Below, piece by piece: positions 1-17,374 of a stretch of 64,000 nt of DNA. Source of the DNA: Lyophyllum atratum (taxonomy: Eukaryota > Basidiomycota > Agaricomycetes > Agaricales > Lyophyllaceae); contig JACGCN010000025.1 of NCBI GenBank assembly GCA_014905825.1, forward strand, positions 372,001 through 436,000. Reading direction: 5' to 3'. Position 1 is the stretch's first letter. Each line of letters opens with the position of its first letter. The notes under the pieces are model-generated. The model had not been told where the DNA came from, made no database searches, and saw nothing but the letters and a program-made list of their open reading frames with translations. The position numbers and the translations under genes are program-made.

Positions 1-567
1 TTGTAATTAAACATCTATACAACATCAGCGTAGCGGTACAGTATATCACAGGGGAATCATACCACCTCAGTGTTATTGCTCAGACTGAATGTTCTTCCGT
101 GGCACGATCGGTGTGTTGCAAGATAAATTCACACGGGCGAATGCATGTATGCATCGTGCAACCAACTCAACTGAGCAAGGTCTGAGTCGGCGCGGAGCGA
201 CGGCCCCTAGTAAGATTATCAATCATTTTCCTCAGGCCATATTCAACGAATAGCGTGCAGCCGTGTAGCGATAGCCTAAGGGCTGTTTATTTACATGTAT
301 TTACATTAGATGTTCTTGACCGTAAACCACGACAAGTTGTTGGTCTCCTTTTTCTAGCACGCGAGATCGTATTCCAACAGATGTCGGTTGAGCTCCTCTA
401 ACCAGCTCTTACCTAATTTACACTAACCTAACCATTTTACCGAAGGGGGCCTAAAGTAGCAGGAATATTCAGTGTTCTCGCCCGAGTGCATGTTGTTTGT
501 CTAAGTCGCTGGAAATAAACAACTGCCTATGAAGTGCCCAATTTTTTTCTCATAGCGAATAACTCTT
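1..567. other. Upstream flank of RRP9, no gene seen
   Basis: No open frame with recognisable protein content is seen here. The stretch presumably holds the 5' leader and promoter of the RRP9 gene that starts at 568, and the end of a neighbour outside the window. Confidence 0.5.
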
Positions 568-2628
568 ATGCCTGACGCCTTCTTCACTTCTTCTAAACCC
601 CGCAAACGAAAACGCGCAGACTCCGAGGGCAAGGGCGCCCCATCTGGGAGTAGCGCTAAATTCTCGCGAAAAGCTCCGCCCAAGAGTTCCGCAAAACATG
701 GCGCAAAGAAACCGAATGTCGTTCACAAGCAGAAAAGTCGCGTAGCAGATGAGGAGCTCTCTGACCAGACGGACGAAGGAGATGGCGATATTGCTGATAT
801 GGATCTGAGAGCAGATTTGGTTGACGATGATGTAGGGAGCGGAGAGGAGGATGAGGATGAGACTCCTGCACAGAAGCGGCTCCGCCTGGCCAAACTATAC
901 TTGGAGAGCGTCAAGGAGGGTTTAGGTGAGTCGTTGATTGAATTAAGAAGGGACTCAAAAAGCTGACTTTTTTCAGCGGACGGAGAGTTCGATGCGGCTG
1001 AGATCGACAAAGAACTTATATCTGCGCGTTTGAAGCAAGATGTGTTGGAACATTCCGGCAAGGTCCATCTCTTCATTGCAGACTCGGTATGCCTTCATTT
1101 TGTTGTGGCGCTTTTTTCCTGATTTTTCTTCTGTCGTCAGTTCGATTTTACGCGACCTCCAACGCAGGTCCTACGCACCCGGGGGCACCGATTCTCGGTA
1201 ACTTCAGCGGTCGCTTCAGAATCCGGGAAACATCTTTTCACGTCAGGTAAAGATGGGTTAATCATTAAGTGGGATCTTTCGACTGGAAAACGATTGGCAA
1301 CCTTCCACAAAATCCGTATACCCAGCTCAAAGGAGAAGGGAAAGGGCAGAGCTTCGATTGACCTCAGCGTCCAAGGCCACACCGATGAGGTACTGAGCCT
1401 AGCTTTAAGTAGCGATGGGCAGCATCTGGCCAGTGCTGGCAGGGATCGAAAGCTGGTAGTATGGGACGCGGAGAAGGGCGAATGCATCAAGGCTTTTGGG
1501 GGAACGCTAGGACACAAAGACATTATATCAGTGCGTGAAGTTTTGTTGTTTTCCTTAGTCTCAGACTTATTCTTGACAGGCGCTGTCGTTTCGCAAAGGA
1601 ACACATCAATTATACAGCGGCTCCTTTGACCGCACCCTGAAAGTGTACGACCTGTCGCCTTCGGTCATGGGATATGTCGAAACACTGTTTGGCCATCAGG
1701 ACCACGTCCTGTCGCTTGATTCCCTTCGCGGTGAGGTGTGTGTGAGTGTGGGTGGACGTGATAAGACTGTTCGATATTGGAAGATCGTCGAAGAGAGTCA
1801 ATTGGTGTTCCGTGGTGGGGGCCGAAGTCGAGTGCGAGAAGTCCTTGAAGGAGGTCTGCGGGGTGACGACGAGGGGGAGGACCCGGATGACGTTATCGAC
1901 AACAATGTCAGGGACAAAACGAGGGCGACGGAGATGGCGACCAAAAAGTTCATCGAGGGAAGTATCGAGTGCGTCGCTATGATTGATGAGACGACGTTCG
2001 TGAGTGGTGGTGACAGCGGGTACGTCTTCTCTCGTGCGTTGCTAGCATCTGCTCACAGTGGTGCTAGTTCGATTTGTCTGTGGACAACGCAGAAGAAAAA
2101 GCCTATATTCACTCAACCCCTTGCTCACGGCTTCAACGAAGCGACCAGTGAGACCGAAGGTGTAATCCGGACGCCTCGATGGATAACCTCACTTGCAAGT
2201 TTGCGGTATTCCGATGTGATAGCATCTGGCAAGTTCATTCGTATCCCTGACGTCGTCACTGCCTCTAAAGTGTCCATCTAGGCTCATGGGAAGGCAACGT
2301 CAGGATATGGAAGCTTGATCCCAAACTCAAATCATTCTCTCTCATTGGAAGTATACCTGCACCCGGCGTCGTTAACTCACTCCAACTCTTATCCCCTCCA
2401 AAAGAATTTTTCGAACGTTCCCCGTGGATGAAAAGCAGTAGATTGTCGACGAGTGGGGACAGCCCTCCAGAAGTTTCTGTATCCCGAAAGGGTGGTGCTC
2501 CAGCCACACTTCTTATCGCCGGCATGGGACAAGAACATCGTCTAGGACGGTGGCTGAGTGTGAAGGAGGGTGTCGCAAATGGTACTATTATAGTTGCTCT
2601 AGCCAACCAACATAATATGGGGAATTGA
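568..2628 (+). CDS. RRP9: U3 snoRNP WD40-repeat protein Rrp9 (U3-55K)
   Basis: Exons: 568-925, 977-1086, 1141-1530, 1580-2019, 2068-2228 and 2282-2628, giving 601 aa. The N-terminus is basic and then acidic and low-complexity, followed by the conserved TPAQKRLRLAKLYLE segment and WD40 repeats (for example GKHLFTSGKDGLIIKWD, GQHLASAGRDRKLVVWD, YSGSFDRTLKVYD). This order is typical of Rrp9/U3-55K, which binds the box B/C motif of U3 snoRNA in the nucleolus and acts in 18S pre-rRNA processing. The start is the first ATG of the acidic/basic N-terminal frame. The fifth intron (2229-2281) starts with GC (GCAAGT) instead of GT. The family call is secure; boundaries are by hand. Confidence 0.92.
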
Positions 2629-2782
2629 CGCGAGATTTATCCTTGTTTCCTGAAGGATGAGACTGGCAGTGAGGGGGTCGACGCGTGAGGTCGTGTGATG
2701 CTGCAGACACCAAACCTAACAGGGACAACGGACAAGGCCTAATCAGGCAGCTCTCCCTACCTCTCCTCGAGTAACTGCCAAG

Positions 2783-5340
2783 ATGCCAATCGTCCAGTTT
2801 GCACCATTTTCCCCTCTGGTCCAGCCTTCATTCTGGCATGAACTTACAAATCTAAAGATAGACGTGCTTCGTCTGTCCGACGAAGCTCTCACCATCGCAG
2901 GATCCTATTCTGTAGGTCGATCAGTCACCGATCGTGAATCAGGCAAGGAGATAGTATTGGGTTGTAATTTGAGCGTGGGTTCGGAATCTTTCAACAAGGA
3001 AATCAAGTAAGTTGACTGCTAGTGCCACTTCTGCAGATGTAGTAAACTTCGAAGGGTCCAGCCAGGATCGATACCAGTATCGGGCACGTTCAAGAACTAC
3101 AACACGATCGAAGAGTTCAAGGCTGCAGACAAGACAGCTTTATTCAACCAAGAGGCCGATAAGGTATGTCAAATTTGTCTTTCTTCTGCGATAATACATT
3201 CATATCATCTTCGTGAATATTGTGTCCTAGATATGGGATCATATATTGACCACACGCAATATCACCCTCCTGAATCACTTTCTCCTCATAACTTACGCGG
3301 ATCTCAAAAAGTACAAATACTATTATTGGTTTGCGTTCCCTGCGTTCGTATCGAAGCCGGCATGGGAGATATCAGAAGATGGATGGAAAGAAGCCACCGA
3401 CGAATTCTCTGTGGAAGCTGTGAGTCGCGCTCAATTGTCCCGAGATATCCTCTGAATCTACTTCCAGCTCGCTAGAATCCACGAGCAATTCCGCTCAGCC
3501 CCCCTTCCATTCTTCGTTGTGGGGGACGACGCGAAGATAGCGCCTGTGAAAGATTATTCCGACTTCCTTAAATCGACGCCCTCTTCAACACCCACTGTAG
3601 CGTTCGTAGACCCCTCTGCTCACCCCACAAACCCAGGATGGCCATTACGCAATCTGCTCGCATACTTCCGTGCACTCTACCCGGAAACCTTGTCTATTCG
3701 CGTGCTCTGCTGGCGCGACACTGAGCTTCCCTCTATCTCATGGAGGAGTCGCGTCGGCGTGTTGAGTATCATCAACCCTCCGCCACAGCAAAACGAACGG
3801 CCAAGCGCGGTTGGTTGGGAAAAGAATACGCAGGGAAAACTTGGACCCCGAGTGGCGGATCTAGCACCCATGATGGATCCCTCGAGGTAGCAATTCCCTT
3901 TTGTTGCGGCGGCATTGGTCTCATGGTTATTTCCTAGGCTCGCGAATCAAGCTGTGGACCTCAATCTGAAGCTGATGCGATGGCGCATCCTGCCCGCCCT
4001 CGATCTCGACAAGATCTCATCGACTAAATGTCTACTCCTCGGTGCTGGAACGTTAGGTTGCTACGTCGCAAGGACGCTGATGGTGGGCTCTCTCTCTCTC
4101 GATAGTTGAAGTCCCTGACACATTCAACCACAGGGATGGGGTGTTCGGACGATAACGTTTGTCGACTCAGCGCGCGTCTCGTTCTCCAATCCTGTCCGCC
4201 AGCCGCTGTTCGAGTTTGAAGATTGCCTTGATGGGGGTAAGCCCAAGGCGGAATGTGCCGCGGCACGGTTAAAGAAGATCTATCCTGACATCGTACGTTG
4301 TGCAATCTATTCTACCAATATCCAGGCTTACATTTTCCATACTAAGAACGCATCCGGCCACTCGTTCTCCATTCCCATGCCTGGCCATCCTGTCCCAGCG
4401 GCCTCTGTAGTTCAGACCAGGGCGGACGTCGAGAAGCTTGAAGCGCTCATCGCAGAGCACGATGCTGTCTTCCTCCTCATGGACTCACGCGAGAGTAGGT
4501 GGCTACCCACCGTCATTGGCGCAGCTAAAGGCAAAGTATGCCCCTCCGTTTCATTGGTCCGAAATATGACGATAACAATACATAGATCGTCCTCAACGCT
4601 GCCCTGGGATTCGATACATTTCTCGTAATGCGCCATGGCCCGCGTAGCAACTCTGTCCCTCTCAAAACTTCACGGCTTGGCTGTTATTATTGCAACGATA
4701 TCGTTGCTCCCTCAGACGTGCGTGTTTCGATCAATGCTACCCTCAATTGTAAGAGACATGAGCCATGTTGCAGTCATTGACCGATCGGACCCTTGATCAA
4801 ATGTGCACCGTGACGAGGCCAGGGCTGGCTCCCATAGCAGCGTCTACGGCTGTTGAGCTGCTCGCATCCCTTTTGCAACACCCCGATGGGTATGTACGAT
4901 GCCTTCCCTACCAAATATCAAAACCATCTGACACAACTTGCAGACTCCACGCCGCCGCCCCGCCGGCAAACCAGGACCCAGGCTCCCATAGTGAAGATAG
5001 TGGTGGCAGCGTCCTTGGCCTTGTCCCCCACCAGCTTCGCGGATTCCTAGCGCAGTTCCGGAACGTCCATATCGTGGGCGCTGCGTACGATCGGTGTACT
5101 GGATGCAGCGAGACTGTTCGTTGTACTTCTTTGGCAGCTTTTGTGAGGCTTATTCCGCTTTGGTTGTTGATATAGGTGCTGCAGGCATACGAGAAGGAAG
5201 GGTTCGAGATGATGCTGAAGGCGTTCAATGATTTGAAATATCTGCCTGCGTTGACAGGGTTGGACAAGTTGTATGACGAGGGAGAAGCGGCGCTGGAAAG
5301 TATTGATTGGGATGAAGAGGATGAGAATGCTGACTTCTGA
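2783..5340 (+). CDS. ATG7: Ubiquitin-like modifier-activating enzyme Atg7
   Basis: Eleven exons (2783-3006, 3037-3163, 3231-3419, 3468-3886, 3938-4082, 4134-4292, 4347-4535, 4586-4717, 4774-4889, 4944-5115, 5176-5340) join in frame to 678 aa, the usual Atg7 length. The start [18 protein letters not shown] is the Atg7 N-terminal domain. The adenylation domain has the nucleotide-binding loop [13 protein letters not shown] and a later [13 protein letters not shown] segment. The catalytic cysteine lies in [20 protein letters not shown] and the later cysteines (DRCTGC) match the E1-type zinc site. Atg7 activates Atg8 and Atg12 in the cytosol for transfer to Atg3 and Atg10 in autophagy. The 4293-4346 intron has a length divisible by three, but homology (PDI joined to NASG) supports its removal. 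The gene lies 154 bp downstream of RRP9 on the same strand. Confidence 0.95.
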
Positions 5341-5661
5341 GAGGAAGCGTGATTCATGACTGATGTGATTTGATCACCAATTATCTGTAGCAACTGATAC
5401 CCTGTGTATAATATATATTCATGGATAGTCTGTATATCGATGCCTTGGAATGAGCATCTCGGCCAATGAGATATCGCTTTGCATTACACCTCTCACCCTT
5501 ATGTTGCGGCGTGCACCACTAGTCGTTACGACCGCTTACGACTTGATGTCCAGACGATTTATAAAGATTGGATAGCGTAGCTTTATCAGACAAGGTAATG
5601 ATGTTTAATCTACATAGGGTATACGAATAAATTAGCCCGGAGCGAGTCACTATCAAAGAAG
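5341..5661. other. Convergent intergenic region
   Basis: A stretch of 321 bp between the stop codons of ATG7 (+) and the Sel1-repeat gene (-). It is AT-rich and presumably contains both 3' UTRs. Nothing else is seen. Confidence 0.5.
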
Positions 5662-7470
5662 CTACTGAAACTTCTCCTTGTAGATCCAAGCAAGCCCAAT
5701 GTCACTTTGACCTTGCGCAACCTACACGGTAACATAAGTAATGTTGTCGGCTATGAAAATGCAAGGCAACGTACCGCAGCACGGTACCACTTCGCTGCCT
5801 CTTTTCGATCTTTCTTGCACCCCTTCCCATTTGCAAGGCAGAATGCAAGATCGCTCTGGGCGTCAGGGTCGCCAAGGCGGGCGGCAACGGTATAGTAACT
5901 CTGCGCAAAAAGGTAAATCATGTTGCCGCATACAAGACCCCACGTACAACAGCCATCTTCTGGTCTTTGACAACCCCCCAACCCTGGAAGAAACATTGCC
6001 CCACTTCATAAATAGCCAAGACAAGCTCCGTCTGTATTGAATGTTAGGAGATTCAAGGCTTATTACAGATAGAAGCCTGGAGGATACCTGAACGACGGCA
6101 GAATCCACAGTTGCCCCTATTCGCGCGTGCTCAAGATCGCCCACGGCACTCTCTGCTGCACGGCTGAGCCACTTGAATCCTATCTTCTCGTTCTTCTCGC
6201 ACCCCCAACCGTGCCGTAACGTTAATCCCCACATCAGCATTCCAACGCCACACCCACCATCTTCTTTTGCACTCTTCTCGAAACACAGCGCGGACTCTGT
6301 AAGCCTATTAGCTTCGTGGTGCTGTATGCCCAGCTGAAGATATTCTTGTGGAGTCTGTCTCCCAGATTTTGCGGGGGGGTTGGCATTTGGCGTGGATGGC
6401 TGTGGAAATCGAATTGGGGGGGTTGGCGCAGCTCTGGGCTTTGAGGTGAAAGCAGAAGGGTCCAGAGGGGCATCGGGGAAAGCCCCGTCTGTTGGTGAAG
6501 GTGCAGCACTATCGAATTGGTAATATGAGTAAGTAGAATATAAACTAGCCGGAGAGCCACTCCTTGGAGGTGGTCGGTTCGGTGTGTTCGCGGACCCATG
6601 TGAAGGGCGCAAGCTCGTGTTGGGCGTCATATATGGGGGTTGCGACGGTCGAGGAATCTGCTCACGCAGAGGACTTGGACTCCTTGCGCCTGATTGAGCA
6701 CTTCGTATCGAGGCGACGGGACTTTGGGATCTCTCCTTTGTAGGCGAGATTGGCAAGGATACACTGCCACCAACCGATGCAGACATGACTTCATGATCGT
6801 GCGTGGAATGTGTGTCGCGGTGTGATCCACTAGGCGATGCAGCGCGTCGTGCATTTCGCTCCAAGACCCTGCGCTTTTGTTCCTCATTTTCCGGGGTGGC
6901 AGAGATCGGCGGGCGTACAGGTCGAGAAAAGTTGTTTGTGATGGGTTTCACCACTGGCATCCTTCCTTGACGGGGAGTGTATTCAGACATTTGAGGGTCC
7001 GTTGGCGATGAGATGATGACTGTTGGGACGGATGAGAAGGGGGTCGGGGGTTCTGTAGGGTAATATGTCTGCATTGGGCGATTGGAATTCGAGGGATATG
7101 GTCCCCGTCGAACCGTGTCGGCTGAATTTGCGGACTGCCATGAGTCGCGCAATGCTGGCCCGGTATTGCTCGAGTAGATGCTGACATCGTCATAATAGCG
7201 ATGTTCCAGCTCCGGGTCCTCATACAGATTCCGGGATTCGATAGAGGTCCTGGTTGAGTGTGTGTACGAATTGCTGTCGTTCGATGATGCGGTCGCTGTT
7301 GAATTGCGAGCGAAGTGACTGTGCAACAATGGCGAGGTCGGTGGGCGCTGCTGAGGGTGTCGCTCCGGGGAACGCAGGGGATATATGGGAGGTGGCTCAG
7401 GCTTCCGAGAAGATGTGCGGCGAACAAGAGATTCAAGTGGTGAATGAAATTTGTACGCAGGGGTGGCCAT
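5662..7470 (-). CDS. Sel1-repeat protein, Nif1/Dsf2-like
   Basis: Four exons on the minus strand (7470-6088, 6031-5948, 5900-5775, 5721-5662), all in phase 0, give 550 aa. The first two thirds are Ser/Pro-rich and probably disordered. The C-terminus holds tetratricopeptide-like Sel1 repeats: YLQLGIQHHEANRLTESA, then GMLMWGLTLRHGWGC, GQCFFQGWGVVKDQKMAV, LGDPDAQSDLAFCLANGKGC and the end QGQSDIGLAWIYKEKF. This layout resembles the Nif1 (fission yeast mitotic inhibitor) and Dsf2 proteins, so a scaffolding role at the cortex or in the cell cycle is possible but is only inference. The start at 7470 has a good context (ACCATGG); an in-frame ATG at 7545 would add 25 residues. Confidence 0.85.
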
Positions 7471-7590
7471 GGTCGGTGCTAGCTGTCCATAATTGATGGT
7501 CACCGTCAACTCCCAAGCTTGGTTCGCATCATCACGGGTCCACATCCATCCAATATTAAATACATATGCAACATCTAGCTTCTAATCTAC

Positions 7591-12517
<4,927 letters not shown>

Positions 12518-13284
12518 GGCCAAGGTGAGGTGAGTTACTGTAGCCTACCGCACGAATTACGGAGCCGGGAATGGTTTATTTGCCAAAGTCTTCCGATTGT
12601 TTGGCACCCCAGCCTTTCTGACCAAGATCCTCCATCCAATGTAGACCTCACCTACTAGCAGCTGCTGCAACTTGGTACATTCATATTGCACTGTTTCTAC
12701 TGATCCCATGAGAGACCTGATATGTTCAAACAAGGACGTCGACCCGCTGAATCGAGATAGACTTAACGATCGACTCTGCACAGTGAGTCATAACAAACAT
12801 ATCTCATGGGTCGTATCCTCTCCCCTTCCGCTCCCGCTCGATCTGTCACTCACATGGGAGGGATAACATCATTCTGCATTCGTGCTTAATCTTACGGTAC
12901 TCATTACATCCCAACAGTATATCAAATCCGAAACGGCTGGTGTCGAGACTATGCTCATTCAACGTCACACCTGATGAGTACGCTTATATTTCAATTCAAT
13001 GTAAATCGGCATCAAATCAACGACGAATTCAACTGTACTTCGTGTCCTTGGTGAGTCATTTCAGTCATAAGATAAGGTCAATGGTCAGTGCAGCCAATCG
13101 CGAAAACAACTTCATGGGACTAGAACGCTATCTTGAGGCAAACAACCACATCCATCCATGTAGATCGACTGGGACATGTGCATTCAGAAATGCTATTGGC
13201 GAGTTTCCACTTCCATTGTCCCAAGGAAAGTGATGGTATTCTGGCATACAGACATATGGTACACATAGGTATTCGTGAAAGAGG
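12518..13284. other. Intergenic, promoter side of PRP16
   Basis: About 770 bp between the PRP16 start and the stop codon of the thiolase gene, both on the minus strand. Open frames here are short and have no recognisable protein content. It presumably includes the PRP16 promoter and the thiolase terminator. Confidence 0.4.
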
Positions 13285-15286
13285 TCAAAGCTTCGCGTGT
13301 TGAAACACATACTGAGATGAGTTCTTCGACTTCACCTTCTTGACGTCGTCTAACGTGATAGGACGACATTCGTGAGCATGATTGTATCCTAACCTATGTT
13401 CCGAGAGTCAGCGGATAAGATTCTTAACTGCGACGCTCGACTTTTTCAGATACCTTGCTCTCCCATCAACGCCTCCAGGTTTGAAGAATTCGGGCCGGCG
13501 GAGCAATGAGACGACGACGGCGCCGCCGAGGCCCACGTTATGGACCAGACCATACTTCCCTCTTTTATCGAGTGTCTCAAAGAGGCCTGGAGCCTGCATA
13601 GGACCAGCCCCTGTGAGGATCGATAATATAAGTATCACTTTCGACGCATGGCAGGTTCCTTACATTCGCGCAATTGCACTGCATGACGTGATGAACTTCA
13701 CAACGTATGGCAGACTTAAACCCACGCACTCATGATATAGAAATGCATTCCAAGGCCAGTGGCGCCTAGTGGATGCCCTTTAGCTTCCAAACCTCCGCTG
13801 GGGTTTACGACGTATTTTCCGCCATACTGCAAGATAGTCAGGCCCAAAAGGCGACTCGACGATTTATACCTACTGACCGTGTTATCTCCGCGGTCCACCA
13901 TCTTGTGGGCTTCGTCTAAAGCACATAGGCCCAGAGCTGGGTAGGTAATAAGCTAGTTCCAGAGATATTATCCATTCGTTCATCCCGTTCGCCAAAATGA
14001 AATCAAAGTCATACCTCGTTCGCAGCAAAGCAGTCGTGTAGCTCTACAACCCCCACCTGGTCTCTTCCCTCCCCTTCGGCGAAACCAGCTTCCTTGAAGA
14101 CTTTATCAGCACAAGTCTTGGACATCGTGTATCCTACGACATCCATCGCGCTTCGGCCCTCAAAGGTAACGGGGCTGTCTGTTGTCAATGCTTGGGAAAC
14201 AATTTCGATCGCCTGATTTTCGAGACCATGCTCGTGAACGAAACTTTCGGAGGCCACGATACAGCATGCGGCACCATCCTACAGCAGGAATTTCAAGGAG
14301 AAACAGTGAAGGTCGAATCTATGCACCTACAGATGTTGGGCTGCACATGAACTTTGTCAGTTGGTTGGTGATCTTTGGGGCGTTCATGACCTGCTCGACA
14401 CTCCACCCATCACGAAACTGTGAGTATGGGTTGTTTAGCGAATGTTTGTGGTTTTTGGACGCTGCATTCAGGGATTAAACTGAGTGGTTGTGTAGGTCCA
14501 CGCACAAAAACGTACCTATTTTCGCCAAGTGTTCAATATTACCGCCATATTTCGCGAAATACTCTTGGGCTCCATTTCCAAACATTCGTGGAGCGCCAGG
14601 ACCATGATTCTCTCCAAGCCATTCCTCTTCGATCTCTGCACTTCGTGCATTGATAATCAACGTGGGAGGTTCACGATCAGGAAAGTTTGTCCCAAGGCTG
14701 CCAGGTTTCATACGTTCAAACCCGAGGGCCAGAGAGCATTCTGCCTGTCCGTATTTAACAGTATTGTTTGCTTGATACAACGCCGTGGACCCAGTGGAAC
14801 AATTATTGTTCACATTGACGATAGGGATTGTGGTTAAACCGAGGTTATAAAGGGCGCGCTATGAAATGGAAAGGGGCGGTGTGTATGAGCGCTGACAATG
14901 ACATTGGAGAGAAACTGGTGTTCGCGATACCTGACCGCTGGTAGAATCACCGTAGCAATAACCGACATATGCATTCTCAATTGCATCATATGTTATGCCT
15001 ATACCATAGTTGAAGTCAGCCGTGTATTAGTGGAATGTGACTTTGAGGCTTTCCTGCATCTAGAAGGGCTTTCGTAGCAGCTTCTAGGCCCATCTATGGC
15101 GAAATCCTGTCAAGGCACTTTTGATAGTGAGATATAGAGCACGCTTGTACGTACGTCTTCTGTGCTGCGTTTACCCCTAGGCTAAACTGGAGAATTGATG
15201 ATAATCTAGTGGCATGTAACGCGTTTCCTGACCTTGATGAATGCCGTGCATCCTCCTCCGATTAAAAATGTCCTTCTGCCTGTCAT
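13285..15286 (-). CDS. Peroxisomal SCP-x-type thiolase (sterol carrier protein 2 thiolase)
   Basis: The minus-strand gene begins [18 protein letters not shown] (exon 15286-15233) and ends HAKL. Diagnostic segments in order: [53 protein letters not shown] (the nucleophilic Cys of the thiolase), [45 protein letters not shown] and [19 protein letters not shown]. This is the thiolase half of SCP-x, which acts on branched-chain 3-oxoacyl-CoA in peroxisomal beta-oxidation. The last three residues AKL form a peroxisomal targeting signal 1. No SCP2 lipid-binding domain is attached. One intron (14999-15053) would need a GA donor to keep the family sequence DAG-ITYD (see findings). Confidence 0.92.
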
Positions 15287-15568
15287 CTTTCAGCTGGGAA
15301 GGTATGTGGTTGACTACGAAGGTGTTTCTTGGAGTGTGATTTCCAACATCCTTATAAAGGATGAAGCTTGTCCGGTTGCTCGGCTTTTGACAAGTCCGGT
15401 TCCTGAGCTTACGGTCATGTGTGCAGGCTTGGAAGTAATACTGCTGAGATCTTGCTAAGTACAACCTACTGCAACTGCGAACAATGAGACAATACATACT
15501 ATGTCGTCTGCAAGCGTAACGAAACACAGCGTGGAAAAACAAATGCATGCGACCCCGCTAGACCCTCA

Positions 15569-16980
15569 CTACTCATATAGATAGCTGATCAACTCCTGAA
15601 CAACTTTAACATTCACACTGTTGCCTATCAGTCGATACTTCGTCTTCGTTGATACGCCTGGAGGCCAACAGAAGCTCGAGTCTGAGCGGAACGGCGTGAA
15701 GTCGAAGAGCCTTAGGAGCTCAGATGGTGAAAAATATCGAAGTCGCAGGGGTTGGAGGATCTGAATCGCTTGCTCATCGTTCTCTGATTGGGCTTGAAGA
15801 AATCTGTTGAATGTCTGCGTAGTCTGTGAAACTTTAGAGAGAAGACAGGGCGAGTTTGACAAGGACATCTGTACTTACATCTACATCCTCGTTCATCTGG
15901 AGAACTGACCCGGCGCGCTCGACGAGTTGAGAGTATCCTGGGGTGATAGATAAATATAACTCTTGGTCGAAGTCAGAATTGTATACCTCGAGTGAAACAA
16001 CACGTGCGAGAGGATGAGGGAAGGACAATGTCGAAGAGTCTGCCCCATTTCTTCAAAACCTTCTCGGGTATAGCATTCGGATGCGGCGATCCCGGGTCAT
16101 CTGGTTGGTCAAGGTACTGCCCAATGCGTAGCATATATCCTCTTGACGTAGATGCTTCAGGTTGGACTTGATTTGCATACAAAGGTTCCGATCTTGGGTC
16201 CACCCAAGTCGCGTGTCCAGGAATATGCCGCCAAACATGGTCCGAAAAGCTCGCACCTGTAGGTACATTCGGAAAGGTGAGAGGTGTCTGTTTGGCCAGC
16301 AGGTAATATCGTAAACGCGAATTTGGGATGCCAAACTGTAACGGTGTTATCAGAAGCTCCACACTTGTGTATCCGAGTGACCGCAAAGTTGACAGTAATA
16401 TCTGGCGAGTAGTCGATGTCTTATTGCAAGTGATGCGCACCCACATGATTGGCTTAGAACATTGTGCAAACGAAAAGGATGGATCAAAGCACCTCAAACC
16501 CAGCGACGTTTTCGACGAGGAGACGGGCAGGGTGGGAACGCATTGCAGCCAAGTCAGGCAAAACCACTTGGATGAGATGAAGAAATGACCGGGCGCGGGG
16601 ATCGGATTCACCCTGAGCATTGGGGTTCAGAACTGTGTAGGGCTGGCATGCTGGCGATAGGAGCCAGAGATCTGCACGAAAAGAGGCCAATGTGGTTGCA
16701 GTCAAGGTCGATATGTCTACCTGGAGGAGGGTTGAGAGTTTCTCAGAGTTTCTCTGGCGAGGATGTAGCACCTTTTTCACGATGCCTGAAGGGTGGTTGG
16801 CGGCGTATACCTGACAAGCGGTTTGATCCCAATCGAATGCCTGCACGATCGAGCCGTCGACCCCGCTTCGTGAAAAGGCTAGATGCAAGCCTCCTATTGC
16901 ATGACTTAGAGGCGTCAAGGGTTCCCTTTGTTGAAAGACTTACCTATGCCACAGTAGAATTCTAGGGCTCGGACGGGCAT
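15569..16980 (-). CDS. DNMT2/TRDMT1-family cytosine-5 methyltransferase
   Basis: The minus-strand gene starts MPVRALEFYCGIGG (exon 16980-16944; motif I, SAM binding) and continues GLHLAFSRSG, then AFDWDQTACQVYAANH. Motif IV reads LLSPACQPYT, with an alanine where the family usually has proline next to the catalytic cysteine. Motif VI is LLVENVAGF. The target-recognition part has YTSVELLITPLQFGIPNSRLR, and a Dnmt2-type CFT motif appears as SRTCCFTRG. The end YRLIGNSVNVKVVQELISYL is motif X. Dnmt2 enzymes methylate C38 of tRNA-Asp and some have weak DNA activity. No N-terminal regulatory domain is present, so a maintenance DNA methyltransferase is unlikely. Confidence 0.92.
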
Positions 16981-17374
16981 GAATGTTTGGACGCGATTAA
17001 AGGAGATTTAGTATGGTTATGTAAGTAACCCTGTCATTGGAAGTTGGTTCTTTATCTCGAACATTGCTTCACCCTCCTCCCTTGTCCTCCCCCTCATCCC
17101 AATTACGAACTACTCATTCTTTCCTGCGATACCATTCCTCAACTCCCGCGCGACACCTTCTGGAGGACACCAATTCACGTCTCTCGTTCAACTTGACCTT
17201 TCCCCTTCTGAGTGTTCGCAAGCCGTACTCTGTCGTCGCCTGAGAACGCAGCGATTTACCCTTTGATCACCCACAACCTCGAAGTTTAACTTCACCACAT
17301 CTCAGCCAAGAGCTTCTCCGGTGTTCAAAACCTCCAACCTCGTAGGAGGTAATCAAGGAGCGGATATTGAAGAT
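16981..17374. other. Intergenic between divergent DNMT2 and PHD genes
   Basis: About 390 bp between the starts of the minus-strand methyltransferase and the plus-strand PHD-finger gene. The plus strand has CT-rich tracts (about 17.06-17.2 kb) typical of fungal promoters. No coding content is recognised. Confidence 0.45.

Noticed and set aside
5863..7545. Longer start of the Sel1 protein at 7545
   Set aside because: An ATG is present, but the one at 7470 has a stronger context and the extra 25 residues look non-conserved. Kept as an alternative only.
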